In this document: positions 1 to 9,858 of the stretch, piece by piece | Position numbering within the stretch: position 1 is the first letter of the stretch | Layout: each line of letters begins with the position of its first letter | Assembly: GCA_024220505.1 (NCBI GenBank) | Contig: JAKZZE010000012.1 | Coordinates: 1,674,001 to 1,738,000, forward strand | DNA: 64,000 nucleotides | Origin: Rhizopus arrhizus | Taxonomy: Eukaryota > Mucoromycota > Mucoromycetes > Mucorales > Rhizopodaceae | Reading direction: 5' to 3' | The notes under the pieces: model-generated | Told to the model about the DNA's origin: nothing | What the model saw: the letters and a program-made list of their open reading frames with translations, nothing else | The model's database searches: none | Translations under genes and position numbers: made by a program

Positions 1-839
1 TAATATTTTCTGATGACTCTGAAATAATATTAAATTTATCAGCTCAGCGAAAGCTAAAACATACGATATGATGTAAAGGAATAAGAATGCGGTTATGGGC
101 TGCTGATTTTAATGAAACAGCGTCGACAGGTCTGATGAGCATTGCAAGGATTTCAATTTTTTTTAAGTCAGTTTTCGCCAATAATTTTTTTTTTAACTTT
201 TATTAAAAGGGTCTATGAGCAAAAGCTAACCGAAACCTTCCAGCTGGCAATGTATCCCGTCTTTAAAACTCTGTCAATTGTTGATTTAATGAAGTATGCT
301 TCATCTATTGAAAAAGGATAGTTACATTAATGTTGAATGTAAAAAAAGAGGGAAATCGTTAGTCATATCACAAGAAAATTCTTTCAAGCAATGGATCGCC
401 TATTTCAAGCATTTTGCCATCTTCATTAAACTAATTAATTAAAAAAAAGATTATTGAATTAAGTCAACTTGTATTCATGAAGCTTTCGCTTTTTAAAAGA
501 AACAGAACAAGCCAGTAAATTTGCAGTTTACAGCTTGTTTCTGAGTTTCACCAAATAAAACAAGAGCTGAAGAAAGGTGATTCAAGACGTAGTGTCGATA
601 GATACGAATCAATGTCCTTATTTACAGAAAATAATTTTTTCGCGCGTATTTAACCTTACTGCAAATGGACTTTTGTTCTGTTTTAGAATAAATATATGCA
701 TCGTAAATCAGTTAAGATCTGAATCACAGCTGACCCTGTAGCGATTATTTTTGAATTGGAGTTCTTTTTATCTTGGTAGTAACAAGAAGTCTTTAATAAA
801 AACAGTCTTTTTTTCGTTTTCATTATTTTTATAAAAAAA
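1..839. other. AT-rich intergenic region, no gene seen
   Basis: All frames are broken and I recognise no coding fragment, RNA gene or repeat. The last 60 bases are T-rich followed by an A-run directly before the ATG at 840, as expected for a fungal promoter and 5' leader. Confidence 0.5.
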
Positions 840-1268
840 ATGTCCGCTTTCCAAGATAAATTTACGACAAGCCTTGCGATGTGGTCTCCTCCTGTTGCAT
901 CTTCTTTTTATTTTGGTGCAAGCCCAGTAGTACATCAAAATGCATTAGGATATTATCATGAACCAGTTTATTATCCAGCAACATGTATCATTTGTGGGCT
1001 TCCACATTATCCAATACCTCATCATAAAACAAAAACAGTTGAAAGGACCTTGATCATACCTACACCTACTCCTTATCGACCAGAAAGACAGATCATGGCA
1101 GAGCAAAAAGCATTTGCAGTAAATGAAAGGAGAACACACAGAAAACGTACCTTAAACTATGTGCAAACATTATTTTATCGAGCTTTACTAGTCATTCGCA
1201 AACCCTTCATAGTTTCAAGAAGACGCAATATATATCCTTTCAAAAAACCAGTACGGCTGATAAAATAG
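840..1268 (+). CDS. Hypothetical 142-residue basic protein
   Basis: An intact single-exon frame of 142 residues preceded by an A-rich leader, a favourable start context. I do not recognise the family. The first half is aromatic- and proline-rich and contains a CIICGLPHYPIPHH segment, whose Cys and His pairs could bind metal, although no standard zinc-finger spacing is met. The second half is strongly basic with clusters such as ERRTHRKR and SRRRN, suggesting nucleic-acid or membrane contact. There is no signal peptide and no convincing transmembrane segment. It runs convergently towards the aminopeptidase gene, with about 190 bases between the stops. The reality of the gene is inferred from length, start context and compositional bias only. 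Confidence 0.45.
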   Translation: MSAFQDKFTTSLAMWSPPVASSFYFGASPVVHQNALGYYHEPVYYPATCIICGLPHYPIPHHKTKTVERTLIIPTPTPYRPERQIMAEQKAFAVNERRTHRKRTLNYVQTLFYRALLVIRKPFIVSRRRNIYPFKKPVRLIK

Positions 1269-1459
1269 CGTTCAAAATATACGCATATGTTCAGTATAAA
1301 GCATACTAATAAAAAGAATCTACTATGTAAAATCCTCCTTTTTTTTCAAAAAAAAATAAAATAAAATGAAAATATAGCGAAAAAAAAAACGTTTATATTC
1401 AAAATATACATGTGTAAAAGAAAAAAGACTGAGCAATGCGAAAACAAAATAAATAAAAA

Positions 1460-3371
1460 CTAATGATTATTACAACAAAACTCTATATCGACAATTTCCT
1501 TGGGCGCATTTGAACTAAGTACGTAAGGTTCACTTTTACCAATCACAACATTGTCCTCAATACGAATGCCGATCCCTTGATACTTGCTTGGGAATTTGTC
1601 ATCATATGGAACATATATTCCTGGTTCGATAGTAACCACCATATTTGTTTTCAGTTTACGAGATCTATCTAATTCATATAAATCATGTACATCTAAACCC
1701 AAGTAATGTCCAACATGATGTGGATAAAGTACTCTTTCCATATCCTAAATGCATATAGCAATGTTAATCCTACAAAACACAATATTTCCTATCAATGACG
1801 GAAAGTTTACCCATCCTGTTACATTGAAGCCAATCTTGTAAAGCTCTTCTTTCATTAGTTTCACAGATTGTGAATGAATACCATTAAGAGAAATACTATT
1901 AGATTCTGTACACATCTTGATACAGGCTTTGTTGACTGTCAAGACTGCTTGATAAAGCTCTTTTTGTGCATCATTAAATTTGCCGTTTACTGGCCAAGTA
2001 CGAGTAATATCACTTGCATATCCACCATATTCTCCACCACAGTCTACCAAGATGAGATCATGATCTCTAGCATTGGATTAAGTTTACTATGTTAAAAGAA
2101 GTAGTAGATTTTTTTTTTTTTACTTTAGTTCCATATCATTTCTAACATAGTGCATCGTTAAAGCATTTGGTCCACCAGCAACAACAGGCACGTAGGCTAA
2201 CATTGTTGAGCCTCTCATTCTAATCTCATAGTCAAATTTTGCCCACATTTGAGCCTCTGTCATCCCTGGCCTTGTCCATTTCATAGCCTCAACAAAGGCC
2301 TTTGAACTGATTAATCCAGACTTTTTCATGACCTCTATTTCACTAGGACTTTTAATCATCCTTAATTCTTGTACTATCTTACTCAGTGGCAATAAGTTTT
2401 TAATTCTTAGTCCTAAGATAATTTGTATCAATTCCTTCAGCCTTTTCCAGCTTTTATTTTTTATGAGAGGACAGAACCCCTTTTTATATCAAACCAGAGC
2501 TTCCCCAAAAACGTACCAGGCTCAATCAAGTTTTTTGCATAAGCATCAGAAAGCAAGGTAGGCATATGATCGGGTTTATCCATAAATACATGCCTGTATG
2601 ATCCCATAATCTGCTTTAAATAGGATGCAAACCTTTTACTCTCAAAAGCTTCATCTGCTCCAAACAATTCCTTTACACCTTCTATACCCGTACGTGGACC
2701 ATCCCACAATTCTTCATCTGCATTCTTTGGTAAGACAAACATCGTTTGTTTGTAGCCTTTTTCTGATTCGCTTTTCTCTGATTTTCAATCAATAGGAATT
2801 CTCTCAACAAATCTTTTAAAGAAGAACCTCTCACTCTCCTTCTCTTTTTTTTTTTTTTTTTTTTTTTTACCTAAAATCAAGGCTGCATCGGGTTCATTAA
2901 ATCCACACAAATATAAAAAGTCTGTCTTTTGATGATAAGGATAAAAGATATTGTTGGACATATATCGAGTGCCATAGCCCAAACATACAACAGCACTGCT
3001 TTCTGGTAATGCTTTTATCAGATTCGATCTTCTTCTTTCATATTCAACTGCTGAAAATCCTGGTGTCACTTTTAAAAAGCATAAATTCTCACTGCATCGG
3101 ACAAACAATTCTTTCTTACCTTCGCCTTTTTTCAATATGTTTGGATGTGTCATGTAAGTTGGCTGTCCAAATGTTCTACTGTGTGTTGCTGGTGTGCTGG
3201 TATTGTACGATCTGGAAAGATCATACCGCGTAATCGCTCGAGATCTAACGGAATGTCTAAAAACTAAAAAAAAAAAAAAATTATGGAAAATTCTTTTTTT
3301 TCAATGCTATTTTCAATTTCTATTTCTTTACCATTTACTGTTAATGCTTTGTTAAGTAAAGAACGAAGCAT
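1460..3371 (-). CDS. ICP55: Mitochondrial Xaa-Pro aminopeptidase (Icp55/XPNPEP3-like)
   Basis: A multiexon M24-family metallopeptidase. Icp55 trims one residue from imported mitochondrial proteins after presequence removal and so stabilises them. Exon 1 (3371-3332) starts MLRSLLNKAL and splices in phase to an Arg/Ser-rich stretch, a typical presequence, before GQPTYMTHPN opens the AMP_N domain. Exon 2 ends at 2871; joining it to the next exon gives LILEKSESEKGY, matching the family. The pita-bread domain carries the expected metal ligands: Asp in VDCGGEYGG and DITRTWP, His in HHVGHYLG, Glu in TIEPG and RIEDN. The 3' intron donors are GTAAA-like and the acceptor near 1742 is TTTAG. The exon edge near 2440-2461 is uncertain. 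A poly-A/T run lies inside the intron at 2842-2869. Confidence 0.9.
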
Positions 3372-4459
3372 AAGGTTTATTTGATGTATAATTGAAAGAA
3401 GAAGAAAAAAAAGAGAAAGTAGCAGAAACCTTGATTAAAACGGAGGATTTAGGCTTGTATCACGTGAAAAACAATGATAAGCAGAGTTACACGAACGTGT
3501 GTCGTACTCCAGGTTCAGGTACTTTTTCTTGTAACAAGCAGCAATGGTTTTAATGACATTCTCTACTGTATTCTATTATTAATAAGTCATAAAACCGATA
3601 ATTTGTCCAAGCAAATATTTACAGTGATACTCTTGTAATAAAGTTTTTGCATATAATAACATGGAGCCATTCATTAAACTACCTTGTTTAACAAATCTCT
3701 TTTTTTAGTACACCAATTGTTATAGAAAAGAAGCTATGGAAATACTTGCTTATGATTTATTATAAATTAGTTATTAACAATACACGAAAAATTTGAAAAA
3801 AAATTCATTGTGTATAGAATGTAGATACGATATTATATGAATAGCCCCATTACCTCGATGGCTTGACTTGTATCAATAATCATTGATTGCTTACTGTAGC
3901 TCTACATCAAATTTGATAGGTGAGGGTATACTGTTAATTCCATGATAGTCCGAGAAATTGTGCATTAAGGTATTGCTTTTATTATATAAGTTTGCTAAAT
4001 ATTCAAAGAAAAGACATCAATTCGTCACCTAGATGCTTGTCCTACTCTTTATTATATTGCTTTACTACTTGAAAATCAGATTAATACAAGCTACAAGTAA
4101 CCGCTGTTTGGTTTTGATTTTGATTTATACTATTAATTGAGAAAAAATCAATCTGCGAATCGCGTTTGCTTTTAGTTACAATTTGTCACTCCAACTCGAA
4201 TTGTAAATATTGGGTTGTTGTTTAAACAGAATTAAGAAATTAATAAAAACGCTTTGACTATTTAAAAAAAGCATCTATAATTCAACAATTCATAGAAAGC
4301 AAAAGTCAATGTAACCTTAACTTGTTATTCACATTGAACCTTGATGAATTTATGAGGTTTTGATTTCTTATTGGCAGAAATTATTTTAAATGCCGAAATT
4401 GAAACAAATGAGAAAGCTGATTCTTTGTTCTGTTTGTTTCTTTACGTGTCAAAGGTGTA
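3372..4459. other. Intergenic region between divergent genes
   Basis: About 1.1 kb of AT-rich sequence separates the divergently transcribed aminopeptidase and p24 genes and should carry both promoters. I see no conserved coding fragment, tRNA or tandem repeat. Confidence 0.5.
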
Positions 4460-5162
4460 ATGCGTTTACTATTCTCTTCTACAATCTTGATTTTATTGCT
4501 TACAATAATCACTTTCTCAGGCAAATCTGAAGCAACAGCGCTAACATATAATATTGGTGCCAATGAAAAAGCTTGTTTTTATGTCATGACAGACAAACCC
4601 GGTAAGAAGATTGGTTTCTATTTTGCTGTAAGCTCTTTTGTTAAAAAATTCAAAGCATAAAATTAACACGTTTATAAAGGTACAACAAGGTGGTTCATTT
4701 GATATAGACTATGAAGTGAAAGGACCTAGAGAGGAAATCATTTTAAATGGACAACAAGAAAAGCAAGCAGATTATGTTTTTACAGCAACAGATGTTGGCG
4801 AGTATTCTTTCTGTTTTGCTAATGAAATGTCTACATTTGCCGAAAAACTAGTTGATTTTGAAATTCTCGTTGAACATGAAGTTCGTCCTGAATTCAAAAA
4901 GGATGCCACCGGAAAGGAACAACCTGCTACTTTGACTGCAATGGAAGACACACTGCTCAGTATATCTGCGTCTTTAAACAAAATTCACAGGACACAAAGA
5001 TATTTCCGTACAAGAGAAAATCGTAATTCGGCTACCGTTTTCTCCACTGGTGACAGATTATTTTGGTTTTTCATGTTGGAAAGTTTGGCTATTATTTCTA
5101 TTGCTGTTTTACAAACATTTGTTATCAAAAACTTTTTCAATGTAAAGAAGGGTGGTGTTTAA
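4460..5162 (+). CDS. p24/emp24 family cargo receptor (GOLD domain)
   Basis: Two exons: 4460-4627 (donor GCT|GTAAGC) and 4680-5162 (acceptor AAAG|GTA), giving about 216 residues, normal for the family. p24 proteins cycle between ER and Golgi in COPII/COPI vesicles and select cargo, including GPI-anchored proteins. Visible parts are an N-terminal signal peptide (LLFSSTILILLLTIITF), a GOLD domain with GFYFAVQQGGSFDIDY and two cysteines (ACFYV and SFCFAN) that should form the family disulfide, a coiled-coil neck around RTQRYFRTRENRN, one transmembrane helix, and a short cytosolic tail with FF and KK sorting signals (FFNVKKGGV). The neck and tail resemble the gamma subfamily (Erp2/3/4, TMED1/5), but the subfamily is inferred. 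Confidence 0.92.
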
Positions 5163-5692
5163 TGTGATTATAATAAAAGAGAGAAGAGAGATGGTTATTA
5201 TGCAGGAAGTAAGAGAACATGCAAAGAAAGCTTTCATTGGATTATTTTACTCCCCTTCCCCCTTTCTCCTTTTTTTTTAAAAAAAAAAAAAGAATAGTAA
5301 CCCTGGCTGTTAAAATAATCGACATGTACTCTTCTTTTTTTTTTATATAAAAGAGTATAGCAAGTTTTTTTTTTTCAATTGCTAAAAAAGCTATCCAGTT
5401 AACATTGGTTACACATTAAATTTAGAAGCCTAGATCTTTGGGCAAAACTTGATTTAGTTATTTGATACTCCTAAATCAGACATTATTGACTTGATAGTTC
5501 CTGAATAAACCAAAAGTGCATTATCCCTCCCTTTACAAAAAATATGGTTTCTTCAAAAAACAAGGGGATTTTATCCAAGAAAAAAAAGTTATTTATAGTC
5601 ACCTGACTGAGTTTGAACGGCCCTTTTGAACAAATCCAGGTTGCGTGGAAACGAGGTTCGTTTCATTTTTTAATTTCTTTTTATTGATAACA
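5163..5692. other. Intergenic region and tropomyosin promoter
   Basis: AT-rich sequence with long poly-T and poly-A runs (for example around 5270-5292 and 5335-5345) and no recognisable coding segment. Confidence 0.5.
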
Positions 5693-6295
5693 ATGGATAA
5701 GATCCGCGAGGTAAAAAGAAAATCATTGATTTTCATCAATTGAAGAAAATATCAATTGAATCATATAAATAATAGAAAATAAACTCTATTCGTGCCGAAG
5801 CTGATGCTGCCATTGCCAAGGCTGATGCTTTAGAAGCTAGAATTAAGGAACTTGAACAAGAACAAATTCAAAGTGAACGCGAGATAGTCTCATTGGCAAA
5901 CAAGAACAAGCAGCTTGAAGACGACTTGGAGGTGGCTCACGAAAAGATTAAAGAGTTGAAAGGAAACGAAGAAGAAGATTTGGATGTCAAGAAGGAACAT
6001 GAGAGTGCTCAACGTAAGATTGCTTTACTTGAGCAAGAACTAGAAGATTCTGACAGGGCTCTCAAGGAATCAACTGAAAAGTAGGTTGAACCTAAAAAAA
6101 AAAGGTTTTTGACTCACAAAATTGTCTTGCAGTTTCCGTGAAGCAGATGTTAAGGCTGAACAACTTGAAAAGAAAGTTGAACAATTAACACTTCAACTTG
6201 CTGAAGAAGAAAAGAAAAACGAAGAACTTGAAAGCAAAAATAGAGAATTGAATGAGCAATTAGAAGAATTCTCCAAACAATTAGATGAAATCTAA
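5693..6295 (+). CDS. Tropomyosin (Cdc8/Tpm1-like)
   Basis: Three exons: an 18-nt first exon 5693-5710 encoding MDKIRE, then 5776-6080 and 6133-6295, all joined in frame by GTAAAA/AATAG and GTAGGT/TGCAG junctions. The product is about 161 residues, the length of fission-yeast Cdc8. It is one continuous alpha-helical coiled coil with heptad-spaced Ala/Leu (RAEADAAIAKADALEARIK and later LEQELEDSDRALKE). Tropomyosins polymerise head to tail along formin-nucleated actin filaments in cytokinetic rings and cables. The tiny first exon is easily missed by automatic prediction; without it the frame appears to start internally at 5893. Confidence 0.93.
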
Positions 6296-6494
6296 ACATA
6301 ATTGTTCAAATTCGTAATAAAGCACTAACCGTTTTCTATTTCTTTTTTTCTCCCTTCTATCACCCTGAATACTTTTTCAATTGATTTTTCCGCTACAAAA
6401 GAGCATGAAAACAAAATGATACGTTGAGTATATGTACAATTTTTTTTTATTAAAGCCAAGCGACAAAAAAAAAAGAGGAGGGGCTATTGCACTT

Positions 6495-6884
6495 TTAGAT
6501 TTCAGCAAGTTCGCGAAGACGACGAACAGTAGAACGAACGGTAGCAGCAGCAGTTGTTCTTTTAGAGAGAATCAATCAATTTGTCTTTCAACTTTCAAAT
6601 AACAACTTACGAGACGGTATAAGCACCACCAGCCAAGGTCTTTTTACAACCCTTACATTTCCAGATGCCTACAGCAGTACGCTTGACAGCATCCTTACCA
6701 CAAAAGGTACATGTGTAGGTGGCATGTTGAGTGATTTCCATCTTCTTTACGGTCTTTCTGAGGGAAGCACCATAACGGGTACCGTATTTACCAGTGATTC
6801 CGACCTTCTTCGTACGCTTGGCCTTTTACAAATATAAGTTTTTAAATGAATGGTTGCTTTGGATGGATGCTTTTTATTATACCA
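6495..6884 (-). CDS. RPL43: 60S ribosomal protein eL43 (L37a)
   Basis: Three exons: the start codon alone (6884-6882), then 6822-6611 and 6558-6495. The second exon reads [20 protein letters not shown] and contains a C2C2 zinc ribbon ([11 protein letters not shown] and [16 protein letters not shown]), diagnostic of eL43 in the large ribosomal subunit. The final exon encodes [20 protein letters not shown]. Splicing the ATG exon (donor GTATAA) to the AAAAG|GCC acceptor gives M-AKRTK, the expected N terminus. An intron directly after ATG is common in fungal ribosomal protein genes and often aids expression. The total of 92 residues matches the family. Confidence 0.95.
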
Positions 6885-7086
6885 TGTTGTATGGATTATA
6901 AGAAAGGAGGTGTTAGATTCTGTGGCTCTTTTGCCATACTAACTCATCCACTCTTCCGTCAATCTCTCCGAAGCACACTTTTCTGTAAAGGGTAAAGGTT
7001 ATACATAGGTCCGGACAGTGACGTAAGGAAAGTTACTGTCATCTTATTGGCTCATTTTTATCTCGTAATGATTGGCTTTAACGATG

Positions 7087-8132
7087 CAGTGAACGCAGCA
7101 TCAAATTGCGGGTTTAAAAAAATTAAAGTGCGAGAAATAAAATTCCAAAATGCAGTTTTCTCAACTCTCGATTTGCGGCTTTCTCAAAAATCAAAGTGCG
7201 CTTTTCTGTGAAATCAAACTGCAGGTGTAATACTAAATAAAACAAAGAAGATTTCTATTATTATTAGATAGGTTCTTTATTTCTACACTTTTCAAATTGA
7301 TCACAAGAGTGTTGTATGAAAGCTTTTACATGTTGAATAGGAACATTATTGCATGCGTCTGCAATTCTTGTCTTGAGATCTTCGTCATCAGAAAACACTC
7401 CCATTTTAACTTTGTTCTTTACAACAGACCAAAATTGCTCAATTGGGTTAATCTCGGGTGAATATGGGGGAAGATATATGCTTCTATAACCTCTTGAAGT
7501 GATCAATTCGTCAATATCATTATGTGTATGAATAGGCACATTGTCCATAACAATATAAAAGCCGTTCATAAGAGTGTTTTTATCCATTTCATCAAGGGTT
7601 TTTCGAATGAAATTCAAATAGTGGCCTGCTGTTGTTCCTTTTGGTTTTTTAACATTTGGCGTCTGCTTTCTTTTTCTTCCAACTCCGTCAATTCTACGTT
7701 GTTTAGGCTTTGCTGCCACTCTAAGCTCAATATCTACTACCCCTATTGCACTGATAGCACCTAATATTGTATGGGAAGTTGCTTTGGTTGATTTGGTTTC
7801 CACAATTGCTGGTGTACCAACTGTAGACCAGGCTGAAGGTGGACGCATATTTATGTCAAAGCCACTTTCATCCACAAACACACAATTAAAAAGATAGTCC
7901 ATATCAGTTGATGTCCAGCGCTCTACCCATTCAAAGCGCTGTCGAAGTTTATCTTCAGAGTTTCGTTCACTAGAACGTAATGTTACTCGTTTGAATGACA
8001 AATTGCATTCAGTTTTCATGAAAGTTACGAGCGCTGGTTTTTTTCAAACTGAAATTCTCAAACGACTTTGTCAAACTATCAACAATATCTACAACACGTG
8101 CTTGAGGGTTTTGATCGTACATATTGCAATTT
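7087..8132 (-). mobile_element. 5'-truncated IS630-like DNA transposon, copy A
   Basis: This is an inverted, almost identical copy of the element at 34.98-36.26 kb. Its 3' end begins CAGTGAACGCAGCATCAAAT, identical to the end of the other copy; the two diverge outside this point. At the other end copy A stops matching after GATCGTACATATT near 8132, so most of the HTH-coding 5' part and the 5' terminus are missing. No TA flank is seen next to the CAGTG end, unlike copy B. Confidence 0.85.
7264..8019 (-). pseudogene. IS630-like transposase, catalytic half (copy A)
   Basis: A 251-residue frame covers the DDE_3 catalytic domain of an IS630/Tc1-superfamily transposase, a cut-and-paste enzyme normally targeting TA. 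Catalytic residues are visible: Asp in FVDESGFD, Asp in IVMDNVPIHT, Glu in YSPEINPIEQFW. The helix-turn-helix part, needed for end binding, is in another frame upstream (to about 8132) and is cut off. The protein sequence is identical to copy B at 35324-36079, so duplication is recent. Both copies share the same one-base frame break between HTH and catalytic parts, therefore it predates their separation. Confidence 0.85.
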
Positions 8133-8584
8133 TATTTAGTTAATAAAGTTTGCCCTAAAAAAAAATTCTTTACTTATATTTTAGTTTTTAACGATAATAA
8201 ACTTTACAAACCCCAAGGGATTCTCACTTGCTTCTTTTGTCCCTTCGTATTGTTTATTATTACTATTCACAGCAGATAGCCAATAAAAACTTTTCATTAT
8301 TAATATATATGTATAGATACATATTCATTTGGTATGTAGAATAGTTATATTGCTGTTATATACAAATTCTGGGTTTAATAAAAGAATGCATAGTTAAAGA
8401 TCATAGTGACGGGTATAGATTATATGTCAAAGCATATTTGGTAATTAGAATATAGTAACAAGTTCAAACTGTGACAATTTTAATAAAAGGAGTAAAGGAG
8501 ACTCATTTCGCTTAACCGCTTAATCTACAATTAAGTATCGATTCATAAAGTCAAAACCTCACAACAACATCTGCTACCTTTCTT
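8133..8584. other. Intergenic AT-rich spacer
   Basis: No coding fragment recognised. It lies between the truncated transposon and the 3' end of the nuclease-like gene and may include that gene's terminator region. Confidence 0.45.
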
Positions 8585-9682
8585 TTATTTTAAATTCTTT
8601 CTTACACGTGAATATGTTACGCGTAAGCTCTCCCCGTTTCCATATCGTTTAAAGTAACCAACTCGACTACCAGTCTCCCAACAAATCTTCCAAGACATTT
8701 TGCCATTTTTTTTCGAGATAAAGTTTTCAATGAACGTTATTTCCTCATCAGTCAACGAATCCTGAACCACTGACTCAATGACTTTGATTTCCGCTGGTTC
8801 TTCCATTGGTGTTGTTGTCTCGTCCTTATCTTCAAATGCAATTTCTTCATATTTTCTTTTTAATTTTGAATGGTAATCAACACCTTGATTAACATATTTA
8901 AGAACTTTGCTGTTTGCTGGCAGTTCATCTTTAAGAAGGTTTCTGATTTTTTTAAACTGGTTTTCAGAAGCAGAACATATTGTCACCAAAGCATTCAACT
9001 GGGACTCGCTGGCACCAGCATGTTTTTCTATTTCATTTTTGGCGATTGTATATAGTTCAATAATCGTCACGTCATCGTAAAGATCCAAAGCCATGATGTT
9101 TCTTTGTTGACTACCAAAGAAGTACTGTATTGCTACAATGAGATCCATGTTGTCAGAACTTTCGTTGCTTAAGGCAGAATCGATGATCCGATTAGAAATT
9201 AAATAGCAGTTTTTAGCCCAGTTATAACATATTGTTTCAAACATATTCGCTTTTGTGTTTGATTGCTCAAATGTATGCATAACAGCTTGACTCACTGTAT
9301 CTACACAGAATATTAACACAATCGGATAAAATTTATATCGCATGAAGACGTTGATGGAGTAAGTTATTAATCTCGCCATGAAAGTTTGATCTACGCGTTT
9401 TTGTACTTCGATTAGTATAGGTGGGAAGCTACTGGAAATGCCGATACGTGAGACATAAAGGATGTCACTTCTCAAGCCGTTTGACCACTCAGTATTATCA
9501 GTGGTATAAGTACCAGGTGCAACACCCAAAAGAGATTTCAGAATTTTATCAACAATAGTTGAATTAGACAAAACGATTTTGCTAAGTTTGTCATCACCAG
9601 GACGATGATCAGATGGTATCTTAAATAAAAGGAGATCTTCAGGTACTATGGAAAAACACGTAAGCATCAGTGGACTGAACAC
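8585..9682 (-). CDS. Rpn-like PD-(D/E)XK nuclease with SANT-like tail
   Basis: An intact 365-residue frame. Residues 65-125 show a PD-(D/E)XK core: Asp73 in LRSDILYVS, then an ILIEVQ strand with Glu92 and Gln94 in the E-x-Q form typical of Rpn-type (recombination-promoting nuclease / transposase_31-like) proteins, followed by MARLITYSINVF and a hydrophobic FYPIVLIFCVD strand. Residues 190-300 are helical and charged. The last 57 residues (SLTDEEITFIENFISKK... SWKICWE... LRVTYSRVRK) look like a Myb/SANT-type DNA-binding domain. Rpn proteins are DNA endonucleases linked to mobile DNA; the role here is inferred. It sits between a transposon and a LINE. An upstream exon is not excluded. The nuclease call rests on motif order, not on a profile search. 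Confidence 0.6.
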   Translation of the reverse strand: MFSPLMLTCFSIVPEDLLLFKIPSDHRPGDDKLSKIVLSNSTIVDKILKSLLGVAPGTYTTDNTEWSNGLRSDILYVSRIGISSSFPPILIEVQKRVDQTFMARLITYSINVFMRYKFYPIVLIFCVDTVSQAVMHTFEQSNTKANMFETICYNWAKNCYLISNRIIDSALSNESSDNMDLIVAIQYFFGSQQRNIMALDLYDDVTIIELYTIAKNEIEKHAGASESQLNALVTICSASENQFKKIRNLLKDELPANSKVLKYVNQGVDYHSKLKRKYEEIAFEDKDETTTPMEEPAEIKVIESVVQDSLTDEEITFIENFISKKNGKMSWKICWETGSRVGYFKRYGNGESLRVTYSRVRKNLK

Positions 9683-9858
9683 ATTTTACAACAGCTTACT
9701 TTGCATTATTAGAATAAAAGTATTTTTTTTTTTGTAAAATAATTTTGATTTTATTAAATAAAATTATAATTTAAAGTCACTCATGCGCGGAGAGGTGGTA
9801 CTTGATAAAACAGAATACAGATAAATAGTAGAAAAAATGACGAAGAAAAGGACTACAG

